Shown here piece by piece: positions 12,901 through 33,300 of a stretch of DNA of 64,000 bases. Numbering within the stretch: the stretch's first letter is position 1; each line of letters begins with the position of its first letter. The translations under genes and the position numbers were made by a program. The DNA is from Norana najaformis (taxonomy: Eukaryota > Annelida > Clitellata > Crassiclitellata > Hormogastridae). Below the pieces are notes generated by a model. It saw nothing but the letters and a program-made list of their open reading frames with translations. It had not been told where the DNA came from and ran no database searches. Location: contig OZ029923.1 of assembly GCA_964023275.1 (NCBI GenBank), positions 5,855,229 to 5,919,228 of the forward strand, given 5' to 3'.

Positions 12901-13360
12901 CGGAGCACTGCTTACTGATGAACTTCTTTTGATCTTGATGAGTTTTAACATCATTTAGCATATTTAATATTTCTATAATTTGCATATTTTTAACTTATCT
13001 ATTTATTCTTATTTGTTCTATTCATTTATCAAAGTTTCATTAAAGCACGTAAATTTTGAATAATGCAAAGCCTATCACACTAGTTTATATCATAAAGTAA
13101 ACTCGTCTGATGTTTTATTGACTCAGGAATACCTGCTACTCGAGAACAAAACGCATTCTGAAGACGTCAGCACTGGAAGTGACGAAGAGGTGTTCGATCA
13201 ATCCACTGAGTCTCAGTTCGGTCAACCGGAACGGATATTGTCTGCCAGTGGCTCGGCCGATAGCCAGTGCTCGTCATGGTCGAGTGATCATACAAACAGC
13301 GATGCTTCGCGCGCCCATCTGCTGCCTCACCGAAGCGGAAGTGATCCGTCGAAAAGATAG
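3283..13360 (+). CDS. FGF-receptor-like receptor tyrosine kinase (5' end not found)
   Basis: Twelve exons fit in phase: 3283-3464, 4359-4497, 5225-5498, 5749-5894, 6631-6744, 7539-7780, 10194-10319, 10808-10878, 11740-11877, 12632-12737 and 13127-13360 (stop 13358-13360); the first is internal because an in-frame stop precedes it, so the count shown is 11 and at least one more lies upstream. Exons 1-2 encode an Ig domain (LSC, YWKK, DSGLYSC). Exon 3 encodes a transmembrane helix and juxtamembrane segment. The kinase has a glycine loop GLGAFGVV, lysine VAVKML, an FGFR-like DGSTEEDLRCFLKEIE, catalytic loop HRDVASRN, DFG, activation-loop AYYRR and WMSPESL. The tail (EYLLLE onward) is Ser/Asp-rich. 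The order matches FGFRs, but the catalytic loop departs from the usual HRDLAARN and only one Ig domain is visible. The donor of the first exon is ambiguous (3464, or a GC donor after 3473). It would bind an extracellular ligand, plausibly an FGF, and signal by tyrosine phosphorylation. Confidence 0.85.
3495..3656 (+). repeat. SINE family D copy
   Basis: A stretch beginning with GTAATTTG and reading TTTATAAAGCGCCTCTTA, then ending with a GGAGAGAGAAAGGAGCTCAAG-type segment, recurs almost unchanged at 22694-22856. More diverged relatives lie near 10925, 39420, 49750 and 57868. It sits just after the first recognised receptor exon. Confidence 0.8.
4052..4205. repeat. 14-bp minisatellite, about 11 copies
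   Basis: Unit AGACACCGTGCATT, nearly perfect, with early units varying in the last two bases (TTT or ATC). It lies in the intron between the two Ig exons of the receptor gene. Confidence 0.95.
4590..5095. repeat. Dispersed repeat G
   Basis: The stretch around 4925-5080 (GGCTCTGCGTGTGTGCG, then TGGTGACCCTCCTAGTTA and a GCGCCTCT segment) has a diverged relative at about 40990-41150, in the GLTP gene. It lies in an intron of the receptor gene. Its class is not determined. Confidence 0.5.
5521..5740. repeat. GAT/GAC trinucleotide array forming a short intron
   Basis: This degenerate GAT-rich block fills nearly all of the 250-base intron 5499-5748. Translation gives a poly-Asp open frame running into the kinase exon. 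The flanking GTAAAC donor and CTGTAG acceptor, with matching phase, show that it is intronic. Confidence 0.85.
6763..7017. repeat. CTTT/CT microsatellite
   Basis: A CGTTC/CTTT array grades into (CT)n starting about 20 bases after the donor of a kinase exon. Overlapping Ser/Leu/Phe-rich frames are artefacts. Confidence 0.9.
7215..7335 (+). repeat. Dispersed repeat E
   Basis: It contains CAAGTGAGACG and GGCGCACATTTCC segments followed by GGACGAATCCCAATGTCCTGG. Copies lie at 21537-21585 (partial), 22640-22915 (split by a family D element) and 50938-51058 (opposite orientation). Confidence 0.75.
7867..9757 (-). mobile_element. 5'-truncated non-LTR retrotransposon (CR1/Jockey-like), intact RT frame
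   Basis: On the minus strand a frame from 9839 to 8148 stays open for 563 codons and encodes a reverse transcriptase. Visible motifs are NYRPISILPYFSKFFEK, the QYGFRSGHST block, DLSKAFDTVNH, GVPQGSVLGPLLFLIYVND, the catalytic FADD (near 8965-8990), KTNF and the C-terminal WNSLP. No endonuclease domain is present, so the insertion is 5'-truncated. The exact 5' junction near 9750-9840 is uncertain. The 3' UTR runs to about 7887 and ends in a (TC)n tail, seen as (GA)n at 7867-7886 on the plus strand. It lies antisense in the receptor intron 7781-10193. The lack of stops suggests a recent insertion. Confidence 0.9.
10384..10680. repeat. CATA/CATG tetranucleotide microsatellite with (TA)n
   Basis: An imperfect CATA/CATG array in the intron before the WMSPESL kinase exon. 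It yields overlapping Met/His/Tyr or Cys-rich frames on both strands that are not genes. Confidence 0.9.
10925..11090 (+). repeat. Diverged SINE family D copy
   Basis: TTTATAAAGCGCCACTTCAA is followed by CTCAGAGGTGCTCCCGGCC and a GGGGGAGAGAGACC segment, parallel to the copies at 3495 and 22694. It is intronic in the receptor gene. Confidence 0.65.
11531..11721. repeat. 27-bp minisatellite of octamer (ATGCAAAT) units, array 1
   Basis: About seven units of the form TATGAATATGCAAATTCAG plus a variable 8-base tail. Each unit except the last carries the POU octamer ATGCAAAT. It lies immediately upstream of the kinase exon 11740-11877. It is in frame with itself (nine codons per unit), which gives a spurious repetitive peptide. 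Confidence 0.9.
12190..12425 (+). repeat. tRNA-like SINE family B copy
   Basis: The head contains GGTTCGCATACCGATCG, similar to a pol III B box. The body has AATGGCGTGGCGCCCATTC and ends in an ATAGAAAACCGTG segment. Copies lie near 32032, 37262, 52137, 53606 and 61168. Confidence 0.75.
12490..12585. repeat. Octamer (ATGCAAAT) minisatellite, array 2
   Basis: Three to four further units of the ATGAATATGCAAATT repeat lie in the next intron of the receptor gene, about 770 bases after array 1 and upstream of exon 12632-12737. Confidence 0.85.
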
Positions 13361-13496
13361 ACTGTCAGAAGAAGGCGTTGAATCATCTTGAAATTCACAA
13401 GACATCTTCGCCAGCCGGAAATTCATTCACTTTCAGTGAGATGAAACAATGAGTGGTCAATCATTTCGGCCTAAAGGCGTAGTCTTCCGATGCCAT

Positions 13497-13685
13497 CCGA
13501 TTCCAAACACCACCCACCTTAGCCGTCTAACTGCCTGCCTGCCTGCCTGCCTCTTGAATCTTGACCTGGAACCGAACCCACTTTGCCTATCGATATTGCT
13601 TTGACTGAGCGCCTGTGAATAAGCAGGTTCCCGCGATTTAGCTTTCGTTGGCCGCTGTAGAAATCTCGAGATTACGATTACGATT
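13497..13685 (+). repeat. SINE family A copy
   Basis: Consensus landmarks are TTCCAAACACCACCCACC, CTTGACCTGGAACCGAA (here diverged), TTTGACTGAGCGCCTGTG, TTTCGTTGG and a GATTACGATTACGAT tail. At least ten copies occur in the window. The reverse strand gives a recurring spurious peptide containing SRFLQRPTKAKS. Confidence 0.9.
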
Positions 13686-13784
13686 CCGGTATCTGTCTGA
13701 ACTGAATACTGAATTTCTGAGTTACCTAACATAACCTGACAGAGAGTGATGTTCAGCAGACAGTAGCTGTCATTAAATTACGGA

Positions 13785-13960
13785 TGTGCGCGATAGTTTA
13801 GTGGTTAGCGTGCCTGACTGTCAACCGAGGGTCGGGAATTCATTTCCCAACCAGGGCAGAAAGTTGTTCCAAGATTTCTACTCCACTCGCACCCTTCAGC
13901 TATAAAATGAGTACATGACTGTACACTGTCAGTGGGAAGATCAGGTGGCGAGGGAGAGGA
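13785..13960 (+). repeat. tRNA-derived SINE (family C2)
   Basis: The head reads TAGTTTAGTGGTTAGCGTG, a good A box, and is followed by a weakened B box around GGGAATTCATTTCCC. A related head lies in reverse orientation at about 25610-25695. Confidence 0.6.
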
Positions 13961-14687
13961 CTGACTACCCGCCTTCATAAGCCGAGGACAAGAAAATGAG
14001 GTTTCTATTCTTTCTGTGTAAAACGGCTACTCATGGCTGCCTATCGTGATTAACACAAAGGACTGCTAAAGCGAATTAGTAATACAACTGACGGTGACTG
14101 CTGCACATAGCTACAGCTGAGTGCATGCCGTGTATACATTACCAGAGTATGGATCGTTTAATTTAGAACTCGTTTTTAGAAACTCGAATTACCTCGCTCC
14201 ATTTGAGCGTCATTAAAAACTGATTTCTTGCTACAGTATTTGGCCAAAAAATTGTTTCTGCGTTCATGTATCAATCCGTTAAATTTAGGTCACTTTGACC
14301 TATATCGAGCACCCTGAGTTGTTTGTACTCACAAAGCGCTATATAATTCTACAAATCCAATGCAGTACTATACAGAAGTGGCCACTTTTACGATCGCTGC
14401 GTCCGGTGTCCGACTTCCGGTCATGTACCACGTGACATGTAGTAACATCCTGGAGGCTGTGAAAAAGGAGGCGAGAAAATCCGTTGCTATGGCTGCGAAT
14501 CTATCTAAGGCCCTAAATAGTTGCCAGCGACAACCCTAAGGAATTGTCACATATCTGCAGATTTAATTTGACTCTGGTGTAAATAAAACTCTTTCAAACT
14601 TGACTCTGGTGCAAGTAAAACTCTTTTTAAAACGGTACACGGCTTGTTAAATATGGTTGAATGTAGTACGCACTTCACGTCTTGGTC

Positions 14688-14888
14688 TTATAAACATCGT
14701 CATCGTGGCCTCTGTGCCCATGGCAGAGTGGCCTTGGTCTTGTAAAGATAAGCATAGTGGCCTCTGTGCGCATGACAGAGTGGCCTTGGTCTTATAAACA
14801 TCGTCATTGTGGCCTCTGTGCGTATGGCAGAGTGGCCTTGGTCTTATAAAGATAGGCATAGTGGCCTCTGTGCGCATGACAGAGTGGC
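14688..14888. repeat. 52-bp tandem repeat with alternating A/B units
   Basis: Four units of about 52 bp share GTGGCCTCTGTGC and CAGAGTGGCCTTGGTCTT. Two subtypes alternate: one with AAACATCGTCAT and GGCAGAG, the other with AAAGATA and CATAGTGG and GACAGAG. This is a two-unit higher-order repeat. Confidence 0.85.
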
Positions 14889-15173
14889 GTAAATCTCGTG
14901 ACACCTTATCTAATTGGCTGAATACTTACCTTTAAATCAGAGCGAGTCTCCTTGATATGGTTGCATACTGCATAGGATTGCAGGAACCTTTAGCAAGTCC
15001 TTGACTCACAATTACTTCGCGCCGTCAATTAATACTAACCAATGGCGTGACATCAACGTAATGAATGAGAACATTTAAATTATGCCACAACGAATATATA
15101 GGCCTACATATACACACACGTAAATTTACACGTATGTATATATGTATAAGTTTGCATACTTCTATAGGTCTAC

Positions 15174-15340
15174 ATGATTGGACAGGGCGCTCAACCTGTA
15201 ACGCTGAGAGTACGGGTTCGAACCTCCTGCACTGAGGATGCTGTGTAGGGACCTTGAGCAAGTCCTTCACTCACAATTGCTCAGCGATTGACGCTTAGCC
15301 ATTAGATAGCGGCGCTTAATAAATGCTGAAATAATAAAAT
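15174..15340 (+). repeat. tRNA-derived SINE family C copy
   Basis: An A-box-like GGACAGGGCGCTCAACC head and a B-box GGGTTCGAACCTCC are followed by GGGACCTTGAGCAAGTCC and AATAAATGC. A partial second copy, tail only, lies at about 14970-15035. Other copies are at 25028 and, reversed, 56247. Confidence 0.8.
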
Positions 15341-15649
15341 AATATTAATGAATAATGAAGATGTCCTTCATGTCTAAAAAACCTGCTGTTGCAATAAAAA
15401 AATGAAACTGAAGGAATTCGATGAGTTTAAGTTGAAGGCAGCTTAAACCCTTCAGCTGAAGTACTGTATTTGGCAGGGATTTAGTTTGGCAGAGCCGCTT
15501 TGTGGTCGAATAGAAGTTACCTAAATTATCGTCTTCTCCTCCATCCGGAAAAACAGAAACTTGGCACAGTTTCCGTGAACGGTCCATAATCAGTTTGTCT
15601 TCTTGGCTATATTCTTATATATATTCCCACCTGTTCAAGATATCCCACC

Positions 15650-15878
15650 CTGATCCATCAAATCCGCTGCCTTCCCATTTCTCTCAGCTTCAACATAACC
15701 CACCCTAACAGCTCCTTTCCCCCTTCTCTCTCTATGGTCTTCAGGCAACCGGATTTGGTTCTTGACATGGTATATTTGGACAACCCCACAGACTTGACGC
15801 AGCGCTCATGAATAAGCTGGTGCCCTGTCCTTGCTTTTAAGTAGCGCTTTAGGAATTTGGGGTTTACGATTACGATTC
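15650..15878 (+). repeat. SINE family A2 copy
   Basis: It shares GGTTCTTGACATGG, GACTTGACGCAGCGCTC and GAATAAGCTG landmarks with copies at 19471-19656 and 41698-41920. Its 3' GTTTACGATTACGATT tail resembles that of family A, so A and A2 probably share a 3' partner. Confidence 0.75.
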
Positions 15879-17007
15879 TCTTAATAATTGGGTTATCGTG
15901 AACTCTTAAAAATTGGATAAATATTTTCCTTAAGTCGAACCATATTCAGCCTATTGCTTTAACGTCTAATTAAACACCCTTGTCATTTGATCTTCCCGTC
16001 CCGTTGTGCCGTCATCGCTTTAATGACAATTCAAGACGATTAATGAAGTTGCATTTAACGCCAAATTCATTGACGCCCAATTCCCCACCCCCACTGAAAG
16101 TTGTTTCGTTAATAACTACTTGACTTTTACTCGTATTACACACTCGTCGTCGACGACTGGTCCTCAGGGACCAGCGTTTGTCGACTTCCAACTGAAAGGA
16201 TCTGGTAGTAATTGCTGCGAAACCACAAATGTCTGGTGCTAATTGTACCATTGATCGACCCTAATTAACCCGCGCTGTTGGTTTCCCGCCATTTCTCAAA
16301 GCAGACGACGCGCGAATTAGGAGCGCATGACGTAACAGCACCGAGCAGCGCCACCTATGCGCTGTGCTCTTAAACGATACCGCAACTAATTCGACACAGA
16401 CACGCCAACACGTAGCCCTAAAGTACACAGAGCGCGCTATGAACATATATGCTTTGGCTGTATTCAGGCGGTTATACACACATCGTGGAGACAGACAGAC
16501 CTGTGGGAGATGCGCCGCCGGCTTGGCATACCTCTATGGAGGCCCGTGGGAGGCGGGGAGTTTAGGGGTCACAGACAGTAGGCGGATTGAAGTCGGTTAA
16601 TTGCGTGTGGGCGAAGGAAATTGTCGCCGAATTACAACGGTATTGACAAAACGTCATCGCTTGCACGCTGATCACGAACCTTTGTGAAAGATAACTCATT
16701 TCGACTGTCAATTCGCAACGAAAATTGGCATCAGGCATGCAGAAGAAGCCGGGGGGATATAAGCAGTTCGATTCCGTGTCCATCACACCCACCTCTTGCA
16801 CGTGGGCTCCACGATCGCTCGGTCTTGGCTACATAAGGGGTGTCTTTGGAAGATCAGTAGCAAAGGGCTGAGGTAGATAATATCTTGTGGAGTAGATACC
16901 GTTAGTACGTGACGCACCACAGATCTGTAACAGGGATTACGACAACTCGACACAGAGAAGCAGATCGCACACTTTGTGTAAAGAAGTCAGACGAATATAG
17001 CTCACGT

Positions 17008-27926
<10,919 letters not shown>

Positions 27927-29009
27927 ACAACTTACAAAACGGTAACCGAATCCGGTTATTTATTTTAAAGATCATTTTGGTAAATGGAGGTTTCTCACGA
28001 ACGGCAACTTGAAGTACAACTCGAAATAATGACACAGAATCCGCTTTGTACTAATTTGGCCTCACAGACTTCACAGAACTACGAACGTTTCAACGAATGA
28101 TTCCCATCACCAGGTGCAAGGTCACTTGGGCTAAGCAGTGGATTAACATGTCCCGTAATGGACTAATAAACTTTACAGATTGACGTACAGGCTAACATTA
28201 TACCATACCCTAACTTCCCGATTTGTTTTCAAAATTTAAGACGGAAGGAAAACCATTTGGAATTTTTAGCTTGCACGGAACATGGACTCAATGTAAATTA
28301 AATGGAAATTTATGAATGCCGGGAGATTGCTGTAGCTTTGATACATTTTACTGTTATCCGCAATACTGAGGCTTCTGCGAGTCCAGCGACCCTCACAAAC
28401 GCTCGAGGTCTTTCAGATTTACCTCTACCCAGTTTTGGCAATTTTAGTTAGCACGCGGCTTGAATCAGAATAATTGTTTTTAACCACAGCTTTACAGGAT
28501 ATGTTATCGTCGATCGCAGTTGTATTACCTAACAAGTTTACTAGACTTTTATTGTTAATGTTAGCAGTCACAAAACGCACAATGCTGTCTGAAATATGAA
28601 TGTAAACAGAAGCCTGACAAACAAATGGAAACAATTGATTTGCGCTCTTACGTTAACGACACCATTTTCGGCTAACCTACAAAACGCTATAGCAGCGCCA
28701 TCTGGTGCTTGCTATTAAGTTACGTAATTCATGCGCTGGTTCCCTTTTAGAAGCTTAAGCAATGCCTTGTTTAGATTACATAACATTACATTAGATTACA
28801 GTTTTACAGCTTGCTTAACGTTTTCTGTAAAATAACAGTCTATACTAATGCAAAAACTTCCAACTTTCTTATTCTTAATTAGGTCTGTGTAATTTGTGCA
28901 CTTCTGGGTAAAGTAAAATTATTTCACTCTGACTTTGATATATTTATTTTTATCCACATAATTTAAATTTTGACCTGTTGGTAATCCTAATACTTGCCAC
29001 GCCATCAAT

Positions 29010-29129
29010 TTAATTATCAGCAGGGTAGTTACAAAACTTCTTGGTCATCATCTCACTGATACGAGGAACAACTACGATGATGACGACGACCACACTGCAC
29101 AGTACAACTAAGACAATTAGAGACAACAT
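29010..29129 (-). CDS. Possible small single-pass membrane peptide (39 aa)
   Basis: An ATG at 29127-29129 on the minus strand opens a 39-codon frame ending TAA at 29010-29012. It reads MLSLIVLVVLCSVVVV, then more Ile/Val, then PRISEMMTKKFCNYPADN: a hydrophobic helix followed by a short polar tail, the layout of known micro-membrane proteins. I recognise no family. Chance frames of this length are common and there is no splice or codon-bias support, so this is only a candidate. It could also be part of the SLC15 3' UTR. Confidence 0.15.
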   Translation of the reverse strand: MLSLIVLVVLCSVVVVIIVVVPRISEMMTKKFCNYPADN

Positions 29130-29799
29130 TTTACAACTTTTTCTATGCTGTGTAATCAAAAACAATGCGAATACGAATGCGTAAATATGTTCCACTTTGG
29201 TAATTATATAATAACTGTAAATTGTGCAGGGAAAACATGCAAAGCAGACTTTTATTGTTAAACTGGCAATGTTGTTCAGTAGGCCGAAAAAAACTCTGTG
29301 AAATACAAAAAAATAGCATCTTACAAACTCATAAGCTAAATAATTGTAACCTCAAACGTCAAAGCAAAAAGGAATGCCTGACAAAAACAAACAACAATAT
29401 CACAAGCACATTGGCCAAAAAGTCAGGTCATAAGGTCACACAATCTGCTTACATCTCAGCCGTTCATCTGTTTCTCGTTAAAGCCTAGACTGACAGCAGC
29501 TGAACTTGGGTCTAGCTAACAAACAGTACTAACAGACTGTTTTGAATCAGCAAACCTGATCAACGAGATAAACTAAGGAGGCCTAACATGGCTAAACTAG
29601 AGTCAGTCACACTGAAGCAAAAATGGAGCCCAGTGCACCAGCCTACACATACAGCCACAGCCAACCACAATTGTAAAAATTAAGGCCAAAGGATGATCAG
29701 CAAAGGCCAAAAGATGTCCTATGTAGGCTAAAACGTGATCATCTTGTGAATGTGACAGGCCAAAAACAATCGCAGTTTCTCTCGTCCTCTTATCTCGAT

Positions 29800-29991
29800 T
29801 TCTGGTTCAATTCCAAACATCATCAACCATAGCCATCTGACTGACTGCCTGCCTGACTCTTGGATCCTGACCTGGAACTGAACCCTTTCTGCCTATCGAT
29901 TATCTTTTGACTGAGCACCTGTGAATACGCTAGTTCCCATGACTTAGCTTTCGTTGGGTGCTGTACAAATCTTGAGCTCACGATTACGATT
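29800..29991 (+). repeat. SINE family A copy
   Basis: AATTCCAAACATCATCAACC, CCTGACCTGGAACTGAACC, TTTTGACTGAGCACCTGTG and a CACGATTACGATT end. Confidence 0.85.
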
Positions 29992-30341
29992 AAATATGAC
30001 TGCAAAACTATCATTATCAACATAACAGACAGAAAACTGCACAAGTCAGCATCTTAGATTACACGGCGTCAACAGTCATCAAAAATGAAAGTTCACTTTG
30101 ATCACAAGCGGCCAAGCAAGTTAGTCAACATTTCCCCAAAGAGTCAATTGTTCATTTGGCACTCAAATGGCATGCGCTGTGCTCCTGTCGGCAGCTGCAT
30201 AGTGGTCACCTATAGACCCAACACAAGCTCAATAAAGCAGTTGCCAAGGTCTGGAGCACTGTTACCAGCTACGTTGCGCCGAAAAACGCCTCGACTGTAG
30301 CAGTCAGTAAAAAAGACCAACTCTGCAAACATCAGGCAGAA

Positions 30342-33300
30342 TTAATTATCAACAGGCGACCTTGAATCAGTGTTTCTCCTCTGCAAATGTCCTGGTATTG
30401 GAGATGTGTTTGGAATATCACTAGGCAACGGTGAGACAGGAAGTGGCCGTGGCCGGACTACCGTAACGCCATGCTCCTGCACACGCAGAGGAACACTTGA
30501 ACCCATGTTTAGCACCCATGCTACCACAATGAAAAGGAGAATGCCAACGACCTGAAATCCAGCCAAGGTGTAGAAATAGTAGTCCAGGTGGCAATTGGTG
30601 TGTGGATTTGTAAATGGCGATTCGTCGCAGTTGATGTTACCATGATCAAAATTGGGAAACCAGATACCCTCGAATATTGCGATCGTGGCTGAACCAAGCA
30701 GCGCCCCGATCCCTTCGCAGAACCAGTACAGTCCCATGATAATTCCCTTCATAGACGGAGGGGCAGCAATGAAAGCCAGCTCCAAACCTGCAACAAATCA
30801 AAAGGCTACTTTTAAAATGTTTTGACTACAAATGATCACCTAATAATTTCAGAGCATTTGTTTCTATACAGAACAAAGCCATTCCATTACAAACAGCTTT
30901 AAATTTATATCAGATTTACTACAAGTAATTGTTCTTATATGCAGCACAAAAATTTAAATTCTGCAATCTCATTTTCTCATTGAAATGCCAGTTTGACTCA
31001 AAAAATTCAATGTAAGTAATCTCACATAATGTCACAAAAGGTGGCTTCTGTCTTTCTGCTCAGTCGCTTGTGTCATTTTGCTATCAACATAAAACTTACC
31101 TTTTTCAAATCGCTTTTTCACTATAGGCTGCTTCTCTGTCCCAGCGAGCAGATCTGGATACTGACCTGATTGCAGTTTGCTTTTGGTGTGCCATTGGTTG
31201 ATGCCTCAAACATTTGACACCAGCACGATAGGAGTTAATAATTAACAATGACAGTAATAATACGTGACATAATGAAACGTAATACATGGCTCATAAATCA
31301 GAAAAATATTCTTTGTCCAGATAAATGGCCTGTCAAAAACAGTACCTGCAGTGCTTGTAAAGATCTCACTGATGCCAACAAGTGCATACTGCGGTATCTG
31401 CCATAGAATAGACATTTCTGATGCATAGTATGTTGTACATCCTGAAGGAAGAAAAATAAATGTAATTAGCAAGTGCAGTCGGCCTTAAAATAAACTTCTA
31501 GTGTAACCAAGTTAGTAAATAATAACATAAAATGCACCAAACTGGTAAGTTTAACTGTCCATAAATTTCCTATTAAAAACTGACATCCTGTAAGCTCAGC
31601 AGCACTGGTGAAGTAAACCATTTGCAGATATCTCAAAACATATCACGGTTTTGATGATCTGCCAAACAACTAATGTGTGGCAAATCATAAATGTTTACAA
31701 ATTTTAAATCCTGTCACAAGGAAGAAAAATTGCAGCACAAGAAAAATATCTGTTAGCATTTTCAATTCTATTAAAATAATCCATAACTGTAAATAATAGC
31801 AGATAACTTCAGTATCTTTTGCCATCAATACTCCTCTAGCATTAACACCAAGAGTTATTGCAGGCATTCTTATTTTTATCCCTATTATTTATTAACATCT
31901 ACTGGCAAACCAGCATTAGCTAAATCATTCTTCGTAATCATATTACACAGACAGCAAATTGCCAAATAAAGAAAAACAAAACAGATGAAAATAGCAAAGA
32001 TGCAGATACTAGGGGCTATATTTTACAGAAATAAATCTCGGGCTAGCACGGTCCACGCACGGAAACCTTAAATGGCGTGGTGGCCATTCGAACAGGCAGC
32101 GGTGGGGAAGGTTCTTACCCGATAAATTTACTGAAAAATGAACAGGGTCAAGGCCATACGGTCACTAAAGAAAACCGTGTACATTTATATTAACAGTATA
32201 AGTTACTTCTTTAAAATAATTATTGAACAGCAGCAGTGAAAGTACTGTATAACTAATGAACAGCAGCGGTGAAAGTATTCTAAGCAAAAGAAGAGAACCT
32301 TCTGAATGCAAAAGAGAAATGCCTGTGAAATCCATAAATGAATGAAAACAGCTCGGAAAAGCGGCAACATTGATATACAAACAGAGAACCCAATCTAAGA
32401 ATTTACCTATAATTTGCGGATACGTCTGTGATGCGTTAGGATCATGCCAGATACTCCAAAGCCGATAGTGTTCCACAACGCCAGCCACGCTCATTGCGGC
32501 TACTGCAAACAGCATTCCAATCAAGATGCGTAACCGCAGCGATGGGCTGTAACCGGCCCGATCCAGTCTGGGATAAATTACTCGATCAAGAAGTGGAAGA
32601 AGAAGAAGGACAAAAATGACGTCAAACATCGTAAGCCAACTTGCAGGAATCTGAAGCCAAAAACCAAAAAACCTGGTTTTGGTCTGGCGCTTATGTAAGT
32701 CTTTGTTGCAGCGCGACATAAATTGCTGCTATACATGTATCCGATTCACAAGATTACAGAATTCATCAACATCGCTGAAACGAATCTATGTTTTGGGATG
32801 ATGGACTATGTTTTGGAATGACGAACCATGTTTTGGGATGATGGACCATGTTTTGGGATGATGGATGATATTTTGGAATGATGGACCATGTTTTGGGATG
32901 ATGGACCACGTTTTGGGATGATGGACCATGTTTTGGGATGATGGACCATGTTCTGGGAAGATGGACCATGTTTTTGGATGATGGATGATATTTTGGAATG
33001 ATGGACCACATTTTTGGATGATGGACCATGTTTTGGGATGATGGACTATGTGTTGGGATGATGGACTATGTTTTGGAATGATGGACTATGTTTTGGGATG
33101 ATGACCATGTGGATTGACAGACCATGCTTTGGATTGATGGATCATGTTTTTGCGTGAAGGACCAAGTTTTTGTATGGAGGACCAGGTTTTGGTATGGTGC
33201 TGCTGAAGGAACCATTTAGCAAATCTGAACAAATGTCATTCTTAAAGTCCCTCTTTGTTTTCAAGTAAGGACCAACCTTGAAATTGTTGGTATCTGTTTT

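Larger units (their letters stand above)
13361..17007. other. Intergenic region between the receptor and FGF genes
   Basis: No protein-coding exon is supported here. It holds SINEs (family A, C2, C and A2 copies listed separately) and a 52-bp higher-order tandem array. About 16000-16900 is less repetitive, single-copy-looking sequence directly before the FGF start and is the natural place for FGF promoter elements. A GATATAAG string occurs near 16757 but is unsupported as a TATA box. Confidence 0.6.
27927..30341. other. Intergenic region between FGF and the SLC15-like gene
   Basis: The ends of FGF (plus) and SLC15 (minus) face each other across 2.4 kb. Apart from one SINE family A copy (29800-29991) and a weak small frame at 29010-29129, no gene is supported. 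Both 3' UTRs probably lie here. Confidence 0.6.

Noticed and set aside
13457..13732. A recurring minus-strand peptide with SRFLQRPTKAKS found at several loci
   Set aside because: It is the antisense translation of SINE family A; stops and frameshifts differ between copies and there is no known domain.
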